Origin: Aurantiacibacter luteus
GTDB taxonomy: Bacteria > Pseudomonadota > Alphaproteobacteria > Sphingomonadales > Sphingomonadaceae
NCBI RefSeq assembly: GCF_001010945.1
Contig: NZ_LBHB01000003.1
Location: forward strand, 1-64,000
DNA length: 64,000 nucleotides
Reading direction: 5' to 3'
The notes beneath the pieces are model-generated. The model was not told the DNA's origin, made no database searches, and worked only from the letters and a program-made list of their open reading frames with translations. Both the position numbers and the translations under genes were made by a program. Position 1 is the first letter of the stretch. Every line of letters starts with the position of its first letter. This document shows positions 1-6,547 of this stretch, piece after piece.

Positions 1-791
1 CTGCTTACGATAACGGGCAATTCGAGGAATCGCACGGCAAGACACTGGTCGTGCGCTCTCTCATCGGCGCGGGCATTCCGGCTGCGGGCGTTGGCTGTGC
101 CTTTGGCAGGGGCACGCTGGAAACGATGGCGCGACGTAGTGAGGATCTCGGTCCTTTCTCGCACGAAACGCTGACGGAGGATTACGAACTCGGAATCAAG
201 GTAGCCAGCATCGGTGGGCGATCGACCTTGCTGAGGGCCCGCGGGGAAGACGGCGAACTCGTCGCCACGAGGGCTTATTTTCCTTCTTCGCTTTCCCATG
301 CTGTCAGGCAAAAGGCGCGTTGGCTGCATGGAATCGCCTTCCAGGGCTGGGATCGTCTCGGCTGGAATGGCGGCCTTGGAGAGAGATGGATGCGCATGCG
401 CGATCGGCGCGGACCGCTGTCGGCTATCGTGCTTTTCGCCGGTTACATCCTGCTCATCCTCGTCGTCCTGCATATCCTTTTGAACTGGCTGGGATACGAC
501 ATTCCCTGGAAAAGCACTGCTGTCCTCAATCTCATTCTTATGGCGAACCTCGTCAGTCTGGCCTGGCGTGTCGTGATGCGCTTCGCCTTCACGGCTCGCG
601 AATACGGCGTGATCGAGGGGCTCTGGGGGGTGGTGCGGCTGCCGATCTCGAACATCATCGCCATGATGGCCGCACGCCGCGGGATCGTTTCCTACATTCG
701 CGCCCTTCGCGGCGAACCGGCGAAATGGGACAAGACGGAACATAACGATCATCCTGCCGCAATGGTTCTTCGTCCGGGAGCGGTGCAATGA
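1..791 (+). CDS. NfrB-like glycosyltransferase (GT2), 3' end only
   Basis: This is the C-terminal part of a processive family 2 glycosyltransferase; the reading frame is open to the left edge, so the true start lies outside the window. The visible part has the conserved TLTEDYELG acceptor-site motif and the RQKARW motif followed by LHGIAFQGWDRLGW, both as I remember them from NfrB, the inner-membrane partner of the phage N4 adsorption system. Two or three membrane helices follow (about positions 420-600). The protein stops shortly after a WDKTEH motif, where E. coli NfrB continues into a c-di-GMP-binding MshEN domain, so that domain is absent. The next gene overlaps the stop by 4 bp and encodes a possible outer-membrane partner. 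Family assignment is strong; the polysaccharide made is unknown. Confidence 0.8.
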   Translation, partial: AYDNGQFEESHGKTLVVRSLIGAGIPAAGVGCAFGRGTLETMARRSEDLGPFSHETLTEDYELGIKVASIGGRSTLLRARGEDGELVATRAYFPSSLSHAVRQKARWLHGIAFQGWDRLGWNGGLGERWMRMRDRRGPLSAIVLFAGYILLILVVLHILLNWLGYDIPWKSTAVLNLILMANLVSLAWRVVMRFAFTAREYGVIEGLWGVVRLPISNIIAMMAARRGIVSYIRALRGEPAKWDKTEHNDHPAAMVLRPGAVQ

Positions 792-1951
792 GGCGTGCGG
801 ACCATGCGCGTCGGGGCGCCCCTCTGATGATGCTGGCGACGGTAATCGGCGTATGGGTCACCTACCGTGTCATTGCTTGGGAAGCGACTGGGTTTGAAAG
901 TGCGCGGCCAGCGAGCGTCGGCCAGCCTCCGACACCTCCTCTGATCGTGGGAAGGGCAGCACCGCATGAGTCGGATATGCAGATTGCGATGCCGGACGTG
1001 GATCCGTCGATCTTCGGCGTGTATCCGGGCGTCTCGCTAGTGCGGACCGCTTCTAGCGCCGCTCCAATCGCGAATCGCGGCGCAAAGCCCCTCGGACGCA
1101 CTGGTTCGACGAATGCTATCCGAGGCCGTCCTTCGATGGAGGACAGCGGCGCTGGCGCAGAGGCAAATGCGCTCTATCCGACTGCGGGGTTTGGCATGTC
1201 AAATCCGGTATTGCCTTCAGCAGCGGGCGCGCCGCGAATTGCCAGTTCATCAGCGCAAGCACCTCCTCTGCAGAGTGCCGCAGAATTTCGGCAGTCAGCG
1301 CCAAGTCGCTGGTCGGGCGATTCCTGGGCGCTTTTCCGACAAGGATCGGATTCAGCGCTGTCGGCTCTCCGCCCAAGCTACGGACGCAGTCAGGCGGGCG
1401 CGGTGCTGCGATACGATCTTGGTCAGGGCTCTTCGCGGCGCCCACAGGCCTATGCGCGGGCCACGACCGCTCTGGCCGGCCCGAAACAGCGTGAACTGGC
1501 TGCGGGCCTTTCCACCCGTCCCTTCGGCTCGGTGCCAATGCGGGCGCACGTGGAAGGGCGGATATTCGATACGCAGTTCGGCACGGAAACGCGCGCTGCC
1601 GCCTTTGTCGTGACGGAACTGCCTATGGCCGAATTGCCCGGTGGCTTCAGTGCCGAGACCTACGCGCAGACAGGGTACGTGACAGGCGAATTCGCTACCC
1701 CCTTCGTCGATGGGCAAATGCGTGTCAGCCGCCCGTTCAAACAAGGTCGAGGGTATCGTCTCGAAGCGGGTGCAGGCGCGTGGGGCGGCGCGCAGGAGGG
1801 TACAGGACGGCTGGATATCGGCCCAACGGCATCGATTACCGTGCCCCTCGGCCGCGTCAACGCGCGCCTTTCCGCCGACTATCGCTTCCGCGTGGCGGGC
1901 GATGCCGAGCCCGCGAGTGGCCCCGCGCTCACACTGTCCGCCGGATTTTAG
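788..1951 (+). CDS. NfrA C-terminal-like outer-membrane protein, putative glycan export partner
   Basis: The 387-residue product starts in an ATGA overlap with the glycosyltransferase, so the two are translationally coupled. Residues about 13-30 form a hydrophobic signal or anchor. A low-complexity Ser/Ala/Pro-rich stretch follows to about residue 200. The last 190 residues alternate in a beta-strand-like way (YARATTALAGPKQRELAAG, the MRAHVEGR region) and end in a C-terminal Phe, as outer-membrane barrels do. This resembles the C-terminal barrel of bacteriophage N4 adsorption protein A (NfrA), but without its TPR-rich N-terminal part. I infer export of the polymer made by the upstream enzyme. 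A different barrel family cannot be excluded. Confidence 0.6.
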   Translation: MRRADHARRGAPLMMLATVIGVWVTYRVIAWEATGFESARPASVGQPPTPPLIVGRAAPHESDMQIAMPDVDPSIFGVYPGVSLVRTASSAAPIANRGAKPLGRTGSTNAIRGRPSMEDSGAGAEANALYPTAGFGMSNPVLPSAAGAPRIASSSAQAPPLQSAAEFRQSAPSRWSGDSWALFRQGSDSALSALRPSYGRSQAGAVLRYDLGQGSSRRPQAYARATTALAGPKQRELAAGLSTRPFGSVPMRAHVEGRIFDTQFGTETRAAAFVVTELPMAELPGGFSAETYAQTGYVTGEFATPFVDGQMRVSRPFKQGRGYRLEAGAGAWGGAQEGTGRLDIGPTASITVPLGRVNARLSADYRFRVAGDAEPASGPALTLSAGF

Positions 1952-2005
1952 GCACAGCCCGTCATTCACCTTCAATCCATCCGCGCGATGCACTAGGCGC
2001 GAGCC

Positions 2006-2914
2006 ATGGACGTCTACCTCCCCATCGCGAACCTTGCGGTCAACGGGCTGGTGATCGTCCTGCTCGGGCTGGTGACGGGCATCCTGTCGGGCATCTTCGG
2101 GGTCGGCGGCGGGTTTCTGACGACGCCGCTGCTGATCTTCTACGGCATCCCGCCCACCGTCGCCGCCGCATCCGCCGCCACGCAAGTGACCGGTGCCAGC
2201 GTGTCGGGCGTGATGGCGCACGGGCGCAACAAGGGGGTGGATTACCAGATCGGCCTCGTGATCGTGGCGGGCGGCATGCTGGGCGCATTGCTGGGCGCGG
2301 GGCTGTTCACCCTGCTGCGATCGGTCGGCCAGATCGATACCGTCATCAACATCCTCTATGTCATCCTGCTCGGCACCATCGGCTCGCTGATGCTGCGCGA
2401 GGCGCTGCAGTCGCTGGGGCTGGTGCCGAAGGCCTCCGGCCGCGCACTCAGGCGCCACCACCCGTGGATCGCCGCGCTGCCCTATCGCTGGCGCTTCTAT
2501 GCCTCGGGCCTCTACATCTCGCCCATCGCGCCGCTGATCCTGGGGATCGTGGTGGGCACGCTCACCATGCTGATGGGCGTGGGCGGCGGGTTCATCATGG
2601 TGCCGGCCATGCTCTACATCCTCGGCATGAGCGCCAAGGTCGTGGTGGGGACGAGCCTGTTCAACATCCTGTTCATCACGATGCTGGTGACGATGGTCCA
2701 TGCGCTGACCACGCGCGCGGTGGACATCGTGCTGGCGGGGCTTCTGCTGATCGGTTCGGTCACCGGCGCGCAGCTCGGCACGCGGGTGGCGCAGTTCGCC
2801 AAGCCCGAACACCTGCGTCTCTCGCTGGCGCTGGTCGTGCTCTCCATCGCTCTGGTGATGGTCTACGGCCTCGCCGTGCAGCCGAGTGAGGTCTATTCGG
2901 TGGTGCCCCTGTGA
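2006..2914 (+). CDS. sulfite exporter TauE/SafE (TSUP) family membrane protein
   Basis: This 302-residue polytopic membrane protein shows the two-fold TSUP repeat. Each half begins with a Gly-rich motif, GIFGVGGGFLTTPLL near residue 30 and LMGVGGGFIMVPAML near residue 195, within about eight hydrophobic helices. TSUP proteins export small anions such as sulfite, sulfoacetate or other organosulfur compounds; the substrate cannot be read from sequence. The stop overlaps the GTG start of the following TIGR02186 gene, a pairing that recurs in alphaproteobacteria and suggests the two act together. The length is normal for the family. Confidence 0.9.
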   Translation: MDVYLPIANLAVNGLVIVLLGLVTGILSGIFGVGGGFLTTPLLIFYGIPPTVAAASAATQVTGASVSGVMAHGRNKGVDYQIGLVIVAGGMLGALLGAGLFTLLRSVGQIDTVINILYVILLGTIGSLMLREALQSLGLVPKASGRALRRHHPWIAALPYRWRFYASGLYISPIAPLILGIVVGTLTMLMGVGGGFIMVPAMLYILGMSAKVVVGTSLFNILFITMLVTMVHALTTRAVDIVLAGLLLIGSVTGAQLGTRVAQFAKPEHLRLSLALVVLSIALVMVYGLAVQPSEVYSVVPL

Positions 2915-3693
2915 CCCGCCCTGTAATGCGTTCCGCTCTCGCCTTCTTGATGGCGCTGCTGGTGGCGGTGCCCTGCGCGGCGCAAGGGCGCGACCCGGTG
3001 CTGGTGCCCGACGTTTCCGAGCACCGGATCGTGCTGCGGCAGGGCTTTACCGGGGCGGACCTGCTGCTGTTCGGCGCGCTGCTCGACCCGGCGGGCGGAC
3101 GTGCGCGGGGCGACTACGACATCGTGGTGGTCCTCAAAGGTCCGGCCCAGCCCATTCGCCTGCGCGAAAAGGAACGCTGGTTCGGCATCTGGATCAATGC
3201 CGACAGCACCGCCTACCGCTCGGTCCCCTCGTTCTACGCCCTCGCCAGTTCGCGCCCCGTGGCCGACATCGTCGACGAGCGCACGGCGGCGATCTACGAG
3301 CTCGGGCTGCCTTGGCTGCAGCTTTCGCCCACCGGCTCGATCGAGCCGGAAGAGCAGGCGCGCTTCTCGGCAGGGCTCGTCGACCTGCGCGAGCGGCAGG
3401 GTCTCTATGCCCAGTACGAAGGCGGGGTCGAGGTGTCCGAGGGGGTGCTTTACCGCGCGCGCCTGCCGATTCCCTCGAACGTGATCCCGGGCCGCTACGT
3501 GGCGGAAACCTTTGCCATCATCGATGGCCGCGTGGTGACCAGCGCCACGTCCGAGGTCGAGGTGGTGAAGGAAGGCGTCTCCGGCCGCATCGCCACCGAG
3601 GCGGAGGATGCCTCGTTCTTCTACGGCCTGTTCGCCATCGGCCTCTCGCTGTTCATGGGCTGGGCCGCCAGCCGCCTGTTTACGCTGGTTTAA
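2911..3693 (+). CDS. TIGR02186 family periplasmic/membrane protein
   Basis: The 260-residue product begins with a signal peptide (hydrophobic residues about 7-22, ending near PCAAQG). A beta-rich extracytoplasmic domain starts with the VLVPDVSEHRIVL segment, and a single C-terminal helix is followed by a short tail. It matches the alphaproteobacterial family TIGR02186 (Alph_Pro_TM), which is usually encoded beside a TauE/SafE exporter, as here. No enzymatic motif is visible; an accessory role for the exporter is inference. The GTG start overlaps the exporter stop; an ATG five codons downstream (2926) is a possible alternative. Confidence 0.85.
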   Translation: MTRPVMRSALAFLMALLVAVPCAAQGRDPVLVPDVSEHRIVLRQGFTGADLLLFGALLDPAGGRARGDYDIVVVLKGPAQPIRLREKERWFGIWINADSTAYRSVPSFYALASSRPVADIVDERTAAIYELGLPWLQLSPTGSIEPEEQARFSAGLVDLRERQGLYAQYEGGVEVSEGVLYRARLPIPSNVIPGRYVAETFAIIDGRVVTSATSEVEVVKEGVSGRIATEAEDASFFYGLFAIGLSLFMGWAASRLFTLV

Positions 3694-3781
3694 ACCGCGC
3701 GCCGCCGGGCGGAATTGACGCGATCTTAACCTCGCGATCCTAGGCAGGGCGCGGATCGCAACAGCTTGGACACAATCGACG

Positions 3782-5473
3782 ATGACCGCCATGCCCGGTA
3801 ACCAGTTTGCCAACGCCACGCCCGTCGGCCCGACCGAGGCCGAGATCAGGGCCACGCGCAGCGCCGACAATGCCGGCCAGCCGATCGGCGTGGTGCTGGA
3901 AATCGCCGGCTCCGGCTCACAGATCGCGCTCGACCTCTTGCGCCTCAACGAGTGCATGGAGGATGCCGATCCCTCGATCGCGCTTGCCGGACAGGTCGGC
4001 AGCCAGATCAAGATCAAGACGCAGGACGGCTGGCTGCTCGCCAGCGTGCGCAACCAGCGGCAGGACCGGCGCGGCGACGGCAACGCGGTGGTCGCCAACA
4101 TCGATTTCATGGGCGAGGGCAAGGAAGAGCGGCTGACCGGCAAAATCCACGGTTTCCGCCGCGGCGTCACCCGCTATCCCATCCCCGGCGCGCTGTGTTA
4201 CCCGGCGACGACCGAGGACCTCAGGCAAATCTATTCCAGCGACGGGCGCAGCGCGATCCAGATCGGCACGGTCTATCCCACGAACGATATTCGCGCGGGC
4301 ATGTATATCGATGCCATGCTCGGCAAGCATTTCGCCCTGCTCGGCTCCACCGGCACCGGCAAGTCGACCAGCGCGGCGCTGATCCTGCACCGCATCTGCG
4401 AGGCTGCGCCGCAGGGCCATATCCTGATGATCGACCCGCACGGCGAATATTCCGCCGCTTTCCGCAACACGGGCCGCATCTTCGACGTCAGCAACCTGCA
4501 AATGCCCTACTGGCTGATGAACTTCGAGGAGCACTGCGAGGTCATCATCAAGTCCACCGGCAACGACCTGCAGAACGACCGAGACATCCTTGCCAAGTGC
4601 CTGCTGATGGCGCGGCAGAAGAACCGCCTGGCCGAGACGATGGGCAAGATCACCGTCGATTCGCCCATTCCCTACCTCCTCTCCGACCTCACCAACCTGG
4701 TGCAGGACGAGATGGGCAAGCTCGACAAGGCGACCAACACCGCTCCCTACATGCGCATCAAGACCAAGATCGACGAGCTGAAGCAGGATCCGCGCTACCA
4801 GTTCATGTTCTCGGGCATGCTGGTGGGCGACACCATGGGCGACTTCATCGGCAAGATCTTCCGCATGCCGTCCGACGGCAGCCCGATCGCCATCATCGAC
4901 GTCTCGGGCGTGCCCAGCGACATCACCAGCACCGTGGTCGCTGTGCTCAGCCGCCTGGTGTTCGACTTCGCCATCTGGAGCCGGAACGAGGCGACGAGCC
5001 CGATCCTGCTGGTGTGCGAAGAGGCCCACCGCTACGTCCCCAACGAGCGCAACGCCGACGGCAACTCGGTCGGCCGCGTGCTCAGCCGCATCGCCAAGGA
5101 AGGCCGCAAGTACGGAATTTCGCTCGGCCTCATCACCCAGCGCCCGTCCGACCTTGCCGAAGGCGTGCTGTCGCAATGCGGCACGATCATTTCGATGCGC
5201 CTCAACAACGACCGCGACCAGGCCTTCGTGAAGGCCGCCATGCCCGAGGGCGCGCGCGGCTTCCTCGATTCCATCCCGGCGCTGCGCAACCGCGAGTGCA
5301 TCATCTGCGGCGAGGGCGTGTCGATCCCGATCCGCGTCAGCTTCGACAACCTCGACGAGGCCAAGCGACCCGCGTCCGAGGACCCGAGCTTCGTCGAGCT
5401 GTGGAACAAGGGCGGCGGCGAGGAGGACATGGTCCACCGCACCGTGCAACGCTGGCGCGCGCAGGGGGCGTAA
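3782..5473 (+). CDS. HerA-like ATPase (DUF87/HAS-barrel)
   Basis: The 563-residue product has an N-terminal HAS-barrel-like region and a HerA/FtsK-type P-loop ATPase core. Walker A is GSTGTGKS near residue 187, Walker B is LLVCEEAH near residue 409, and the RKYGISLGLITQRPSDL segment carries the usual sensor region. The C-terminal segment after about residue 470 is typical of HerA. HerA proteins are hexameric DNA translocases that in archaea act with the nuclease NurA; no nurA-like gene is nearby. An 88-bp gap separates it from the upstream pair, so it may have its own promoter. The family is clear; the cellular role is not known from this sequence. Confidence 0.88.
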   Translation: MTAMPGNQFANATPVGPTEAEIRATRSADNAGQPIGVVLEIAGSGSQIALDLLRLNECMEDADPSIALAGQVGSQIKIKTQDGWLLASVRNQRQDRRGDGNAVVANIDFMGEGKEERLTGKIHGFRRGVTRYPIPGALCYPATTEDLRQIYSSDGRSAIQIGTVYPTNDIRAGMYIDAMLGKHFALLGSTGTGKSTSAALILHRICEAAPQGHILMIDPHGEYSAAFRNTGRIFDVSNLQMPYWLMNFEEHCEVIIKSTGNDLQNDRDILAKCLLMARQKNRLAETMGKITVDSPIPYLLSDLTNLVQDEMGKLDKATNTAPYMRIKTKIDELKQDPRYQFMFSGMLVGDTMGDFIGKIFRMPSDGSPIAIIDVSGVPSDITSTVVAVLSRLVFDFAIWSRNEATSPILLVCEEAHRYVPNERNADGNSVGRVLSRIAKEGRKYGISLGLITQRPSDLAEGVLSQCGTIISMRLNNDRDQAFVKAAMPEGARGFLDSIPALRNRECIICGEGVSIPIRVSFDNLDEAKRPASEDPSFVELWNKGGGEEDMVHRTVQRWRAQGA

Positions 5474-5826
5474 CCTGTTTTGCGAAAGCGCCTCCGCGCC
5501 TTCGTCCTCGCTATACGCACTCCGCTGCGCTGCGTGCCCGCTGCGGGCGGCCAGTCGGCCTTGCGGGCCCTCGGCCCGGCGGAGGGAAGGGAACGCGCGT
5601 CATAGGCGGCGGTTGGACTGGCATGATTCCTGCCGGAGACTGCAATGCGTGACGCCCTCAAGATCGCCGGCGGTGCCGCCGTCCTGCTGACCGCGGGCTG
5701 AGGCGCCTATGTCTATAATGAGAAACGCATCGAGCAGACCGATTACCAGGTCATCCGCGCTGAAGGTAATTTTGCGGTGAGCGAGTACCCCTCGAGAGTT
5801 CCGCCCCATGCCTAGTCCGCATGTCA

Positions 5827-6135
5827 TCACGCCTCCAAAATCCGTTCACGCACGAAAGCGTCCCAATCCCGTGCAAAGCGCATCGCGGCACGATTGCTCG
5901 CCTGATAGCCATGCCTGTGGCTCGCATAGCGAATCTCCGCACTCTCGGCAAAGCGCGTCGGCAGGCTCTTGTAGAACCCATCTCGCGCGGGACTTGAGCA
6001 CGACCACTGGCGCGGGCGTTCACCCTCAGTGAAAATCGAGCGGGTGCGCCCACGATGCGGCAAGAGGAGGAGGTCGCGTGACCCCGCGAGCATTTGACAG
6101 GTATTTGCAAGGAACATACGAAATCCATGGCTCAA
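5827..6135 (-). CDS. hypothetical open frame or gene remnant inside the insertion
   Basis: This minus-strand frame encodes up to 102 residues. Its second half (FYKSLPTRFAESAEIRYA, later RFARDWDAFVRERILEA) looks like a normal protein C-terminus: balanced composition, alternating charged and hydrophobic residues, clean stop. The first 45 residues are arginine-rich and look less natural, and I see no good ribosome site at the first start, so it may be the 3' remnant of a larger gene. I do not recognise the family. Its 5' end overlaps the promoter of the divergent peptide gene. It could also be chance coding. Confidence 0.3.
   Translation of the reverse strand: MSHGFRMFLANTCQMLAGSRDLLLLPHRGRTRSIFTEGERPRQWSCSSPARDGFYKSLPTRFAESAEIRYASHRHGYQASNRAAMRFARDWDAFVRERILEA
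6094..6122 (+). promoter_or_regulatory. sigma-70-type promoter for the small peptide gene
   Basis: A perfect -35 hexamer TTGACA (6094-6099) is followed after exactly 17 bp by TACGAA (6117-6122), a moderate match to TATAAT. Transcription would start near 6130, about 20 nt before the peptide ribosome site. Such a clean -35 element is uncommon in this GC-rich window, and it sits directly upstream of an otherwise isolated small gene. Confidence 0.5.
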
Positions 6136-6152
6136 AAAGAAAAGGTGTTTTT

Positions 6153-6281
6153 ATGGATATTGAAAAGAAGGACTGGACCGCTCCGTGTGTGGTCGATTTG
6201 GATGGCGCTGATAGCGTTTGCTTGAATAATATTGGACCATTCAGTGATGCGCGAACTTCCGTTGCGACGGCGACCTCATAA
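6153..6281 (+). CDS. orphan 42-residue peptide, RiPP-precursor-like
   Basis: The ATG at 6153 was chosen because AAAGGTG (6141-6147) lies 5 bp upstream and a promoter-like site ends at 6122; a start further upstream (6078) would precede that promoter. The peptide begins MDIEKKDWTAPCVVDLDGA and ends in a Ser/Thr-rich tail (NNIGPFSDARTSVATATS). Cysteines are at residues 12 and 23. The Trp-x2-Pro-x-Val-x2-Leu pattern in the first half recalls leader peptides bound by PqqD-like recognition domains (lasso and related RiPPs). The C-terminal part does not fit a lasso core, because Gly28 has Asp only five positions on. No modification or export genes adjoin it. Its function is unknown and a non-RiPP small protein is possible. 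Confidence 0.5.
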   Translation: MDIEKKDWTAPCVVDLDGADSVCLNNIGPFSDARTSVATATS

Positions 6282-6419
6282 GGCAGCCTTCGCGAGCGAA
6301 GTCACACGCCACGGGGCTGAAATCGACCCTGTAGAAACCATACCGCACCGGGTCGGGGGAAGGGTCGGGTTCCAACCCATCCTCGCCAAAATCCATCTCT
6401 AGGGTGCGCGAGCAACGCG

Positions 6420-6460
6420 GCACCGGGGCGAGCAATCCTCCCTCCTGACCGCCCCGGTGC
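6420..6460. repeat. perfect 11-bp inverted repeat
   Basis: GCACCGGGGCG (6420-6430) and CGCCCCGGTGC (6450-6460) can pair with a 19-nt loop. The right arm overlaps the right copy of the 7-bp direct repeat that bounds the insertion. It lies about 90 bp beyond the stop of the MATE gene but has no T-run on either strand, so it is not a convincing intrinsic terminator. It may be a structural part of the inserted DNA. Confidence 0.55.
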
Positions 6461-6547
6461 GGGTTACGCGGGGGCCGTGACAGCGCGCTGCAAAGCGGGT
6501 TTCGCCAGCTCGCCGACTACATCTTCGCCAAGTCCCGCGGCGGCGCC

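Larger units (their letters stand above)
5801..6455. other. about 648-bp insertion in the SOUL remnant, bounded by a 7-bp direct repeat
   Basis: CCGCCCC occurs at 5801-5807, right after the SOUL N-terminal fragment, and at 6449-6455, just before the second fragment. Removing one repeat plus the intervening DNA (648 bp, a multiple of three) rejoins the SOUL frame. The repeat could be a target-site duplication or the product of illegitimate recombination. I see no transposase and no matching terminal inverted repeats. By eye the DNA from about 6090 to 6290 is clearly less GC-rich than its flanks. The segment holds a promoter-like site, a small peptide gene, a partial open frame on the minus strand and an inverted repeat near its right end. 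Confidence 0.55.
5645..6547 (+). pseudogene. SOUL heme-binding protein gene, split and truncated
   Basis: The first fragment (5645-5806) reads as a SOUL N-terminus: a hydrophobic signal, then GAYVYNEKRIEQTDYQVIRA and a FAVSEYP motif, with an in-frame TGA at 5699-5701. A second fragment (about 6470-6547) in the same frame gives GRDSALQSGF, RQLADYIFAKSRGG, the next conserved SOUL block. Between them lies about 648 bp of unrelated DNA. Joining the copies of a 7-bp repeat (CCGCCCC at 5801 and 6449) restores one frame, with 19 residues between YP and GF. The SOUL C-terminal half is missing and the remnant stops exactly where the convergent MATE gene ends. Residues around the junction are poorly conserved, as expected of a decayed gene. 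Confidence 0.75.

Noticed and set aside
5699-5701. TGA in the SOUL fragment as a possible selenocysteine or readthrough codon
   Set aside because: There is no SECIS-like structure that I can see, SOUL proteins have no selenocysteine there, and the gene is broken elsewhere.
6153-6281. The peptide as a classical lasso precursor
   Set aside because: A lasso ring needs Gly/Ala/Ser/Cys at position 1 and Asp/Glu at 7-9 of the core; Gly28 has Asp at position 5, and no B or C enzyme genes are nearby.
6420-6460. Inverted repeat as an intrinsic terminator for the MATE gene
   Set aside because: The loop is 19 nt and there is no T-run on the minus strand.
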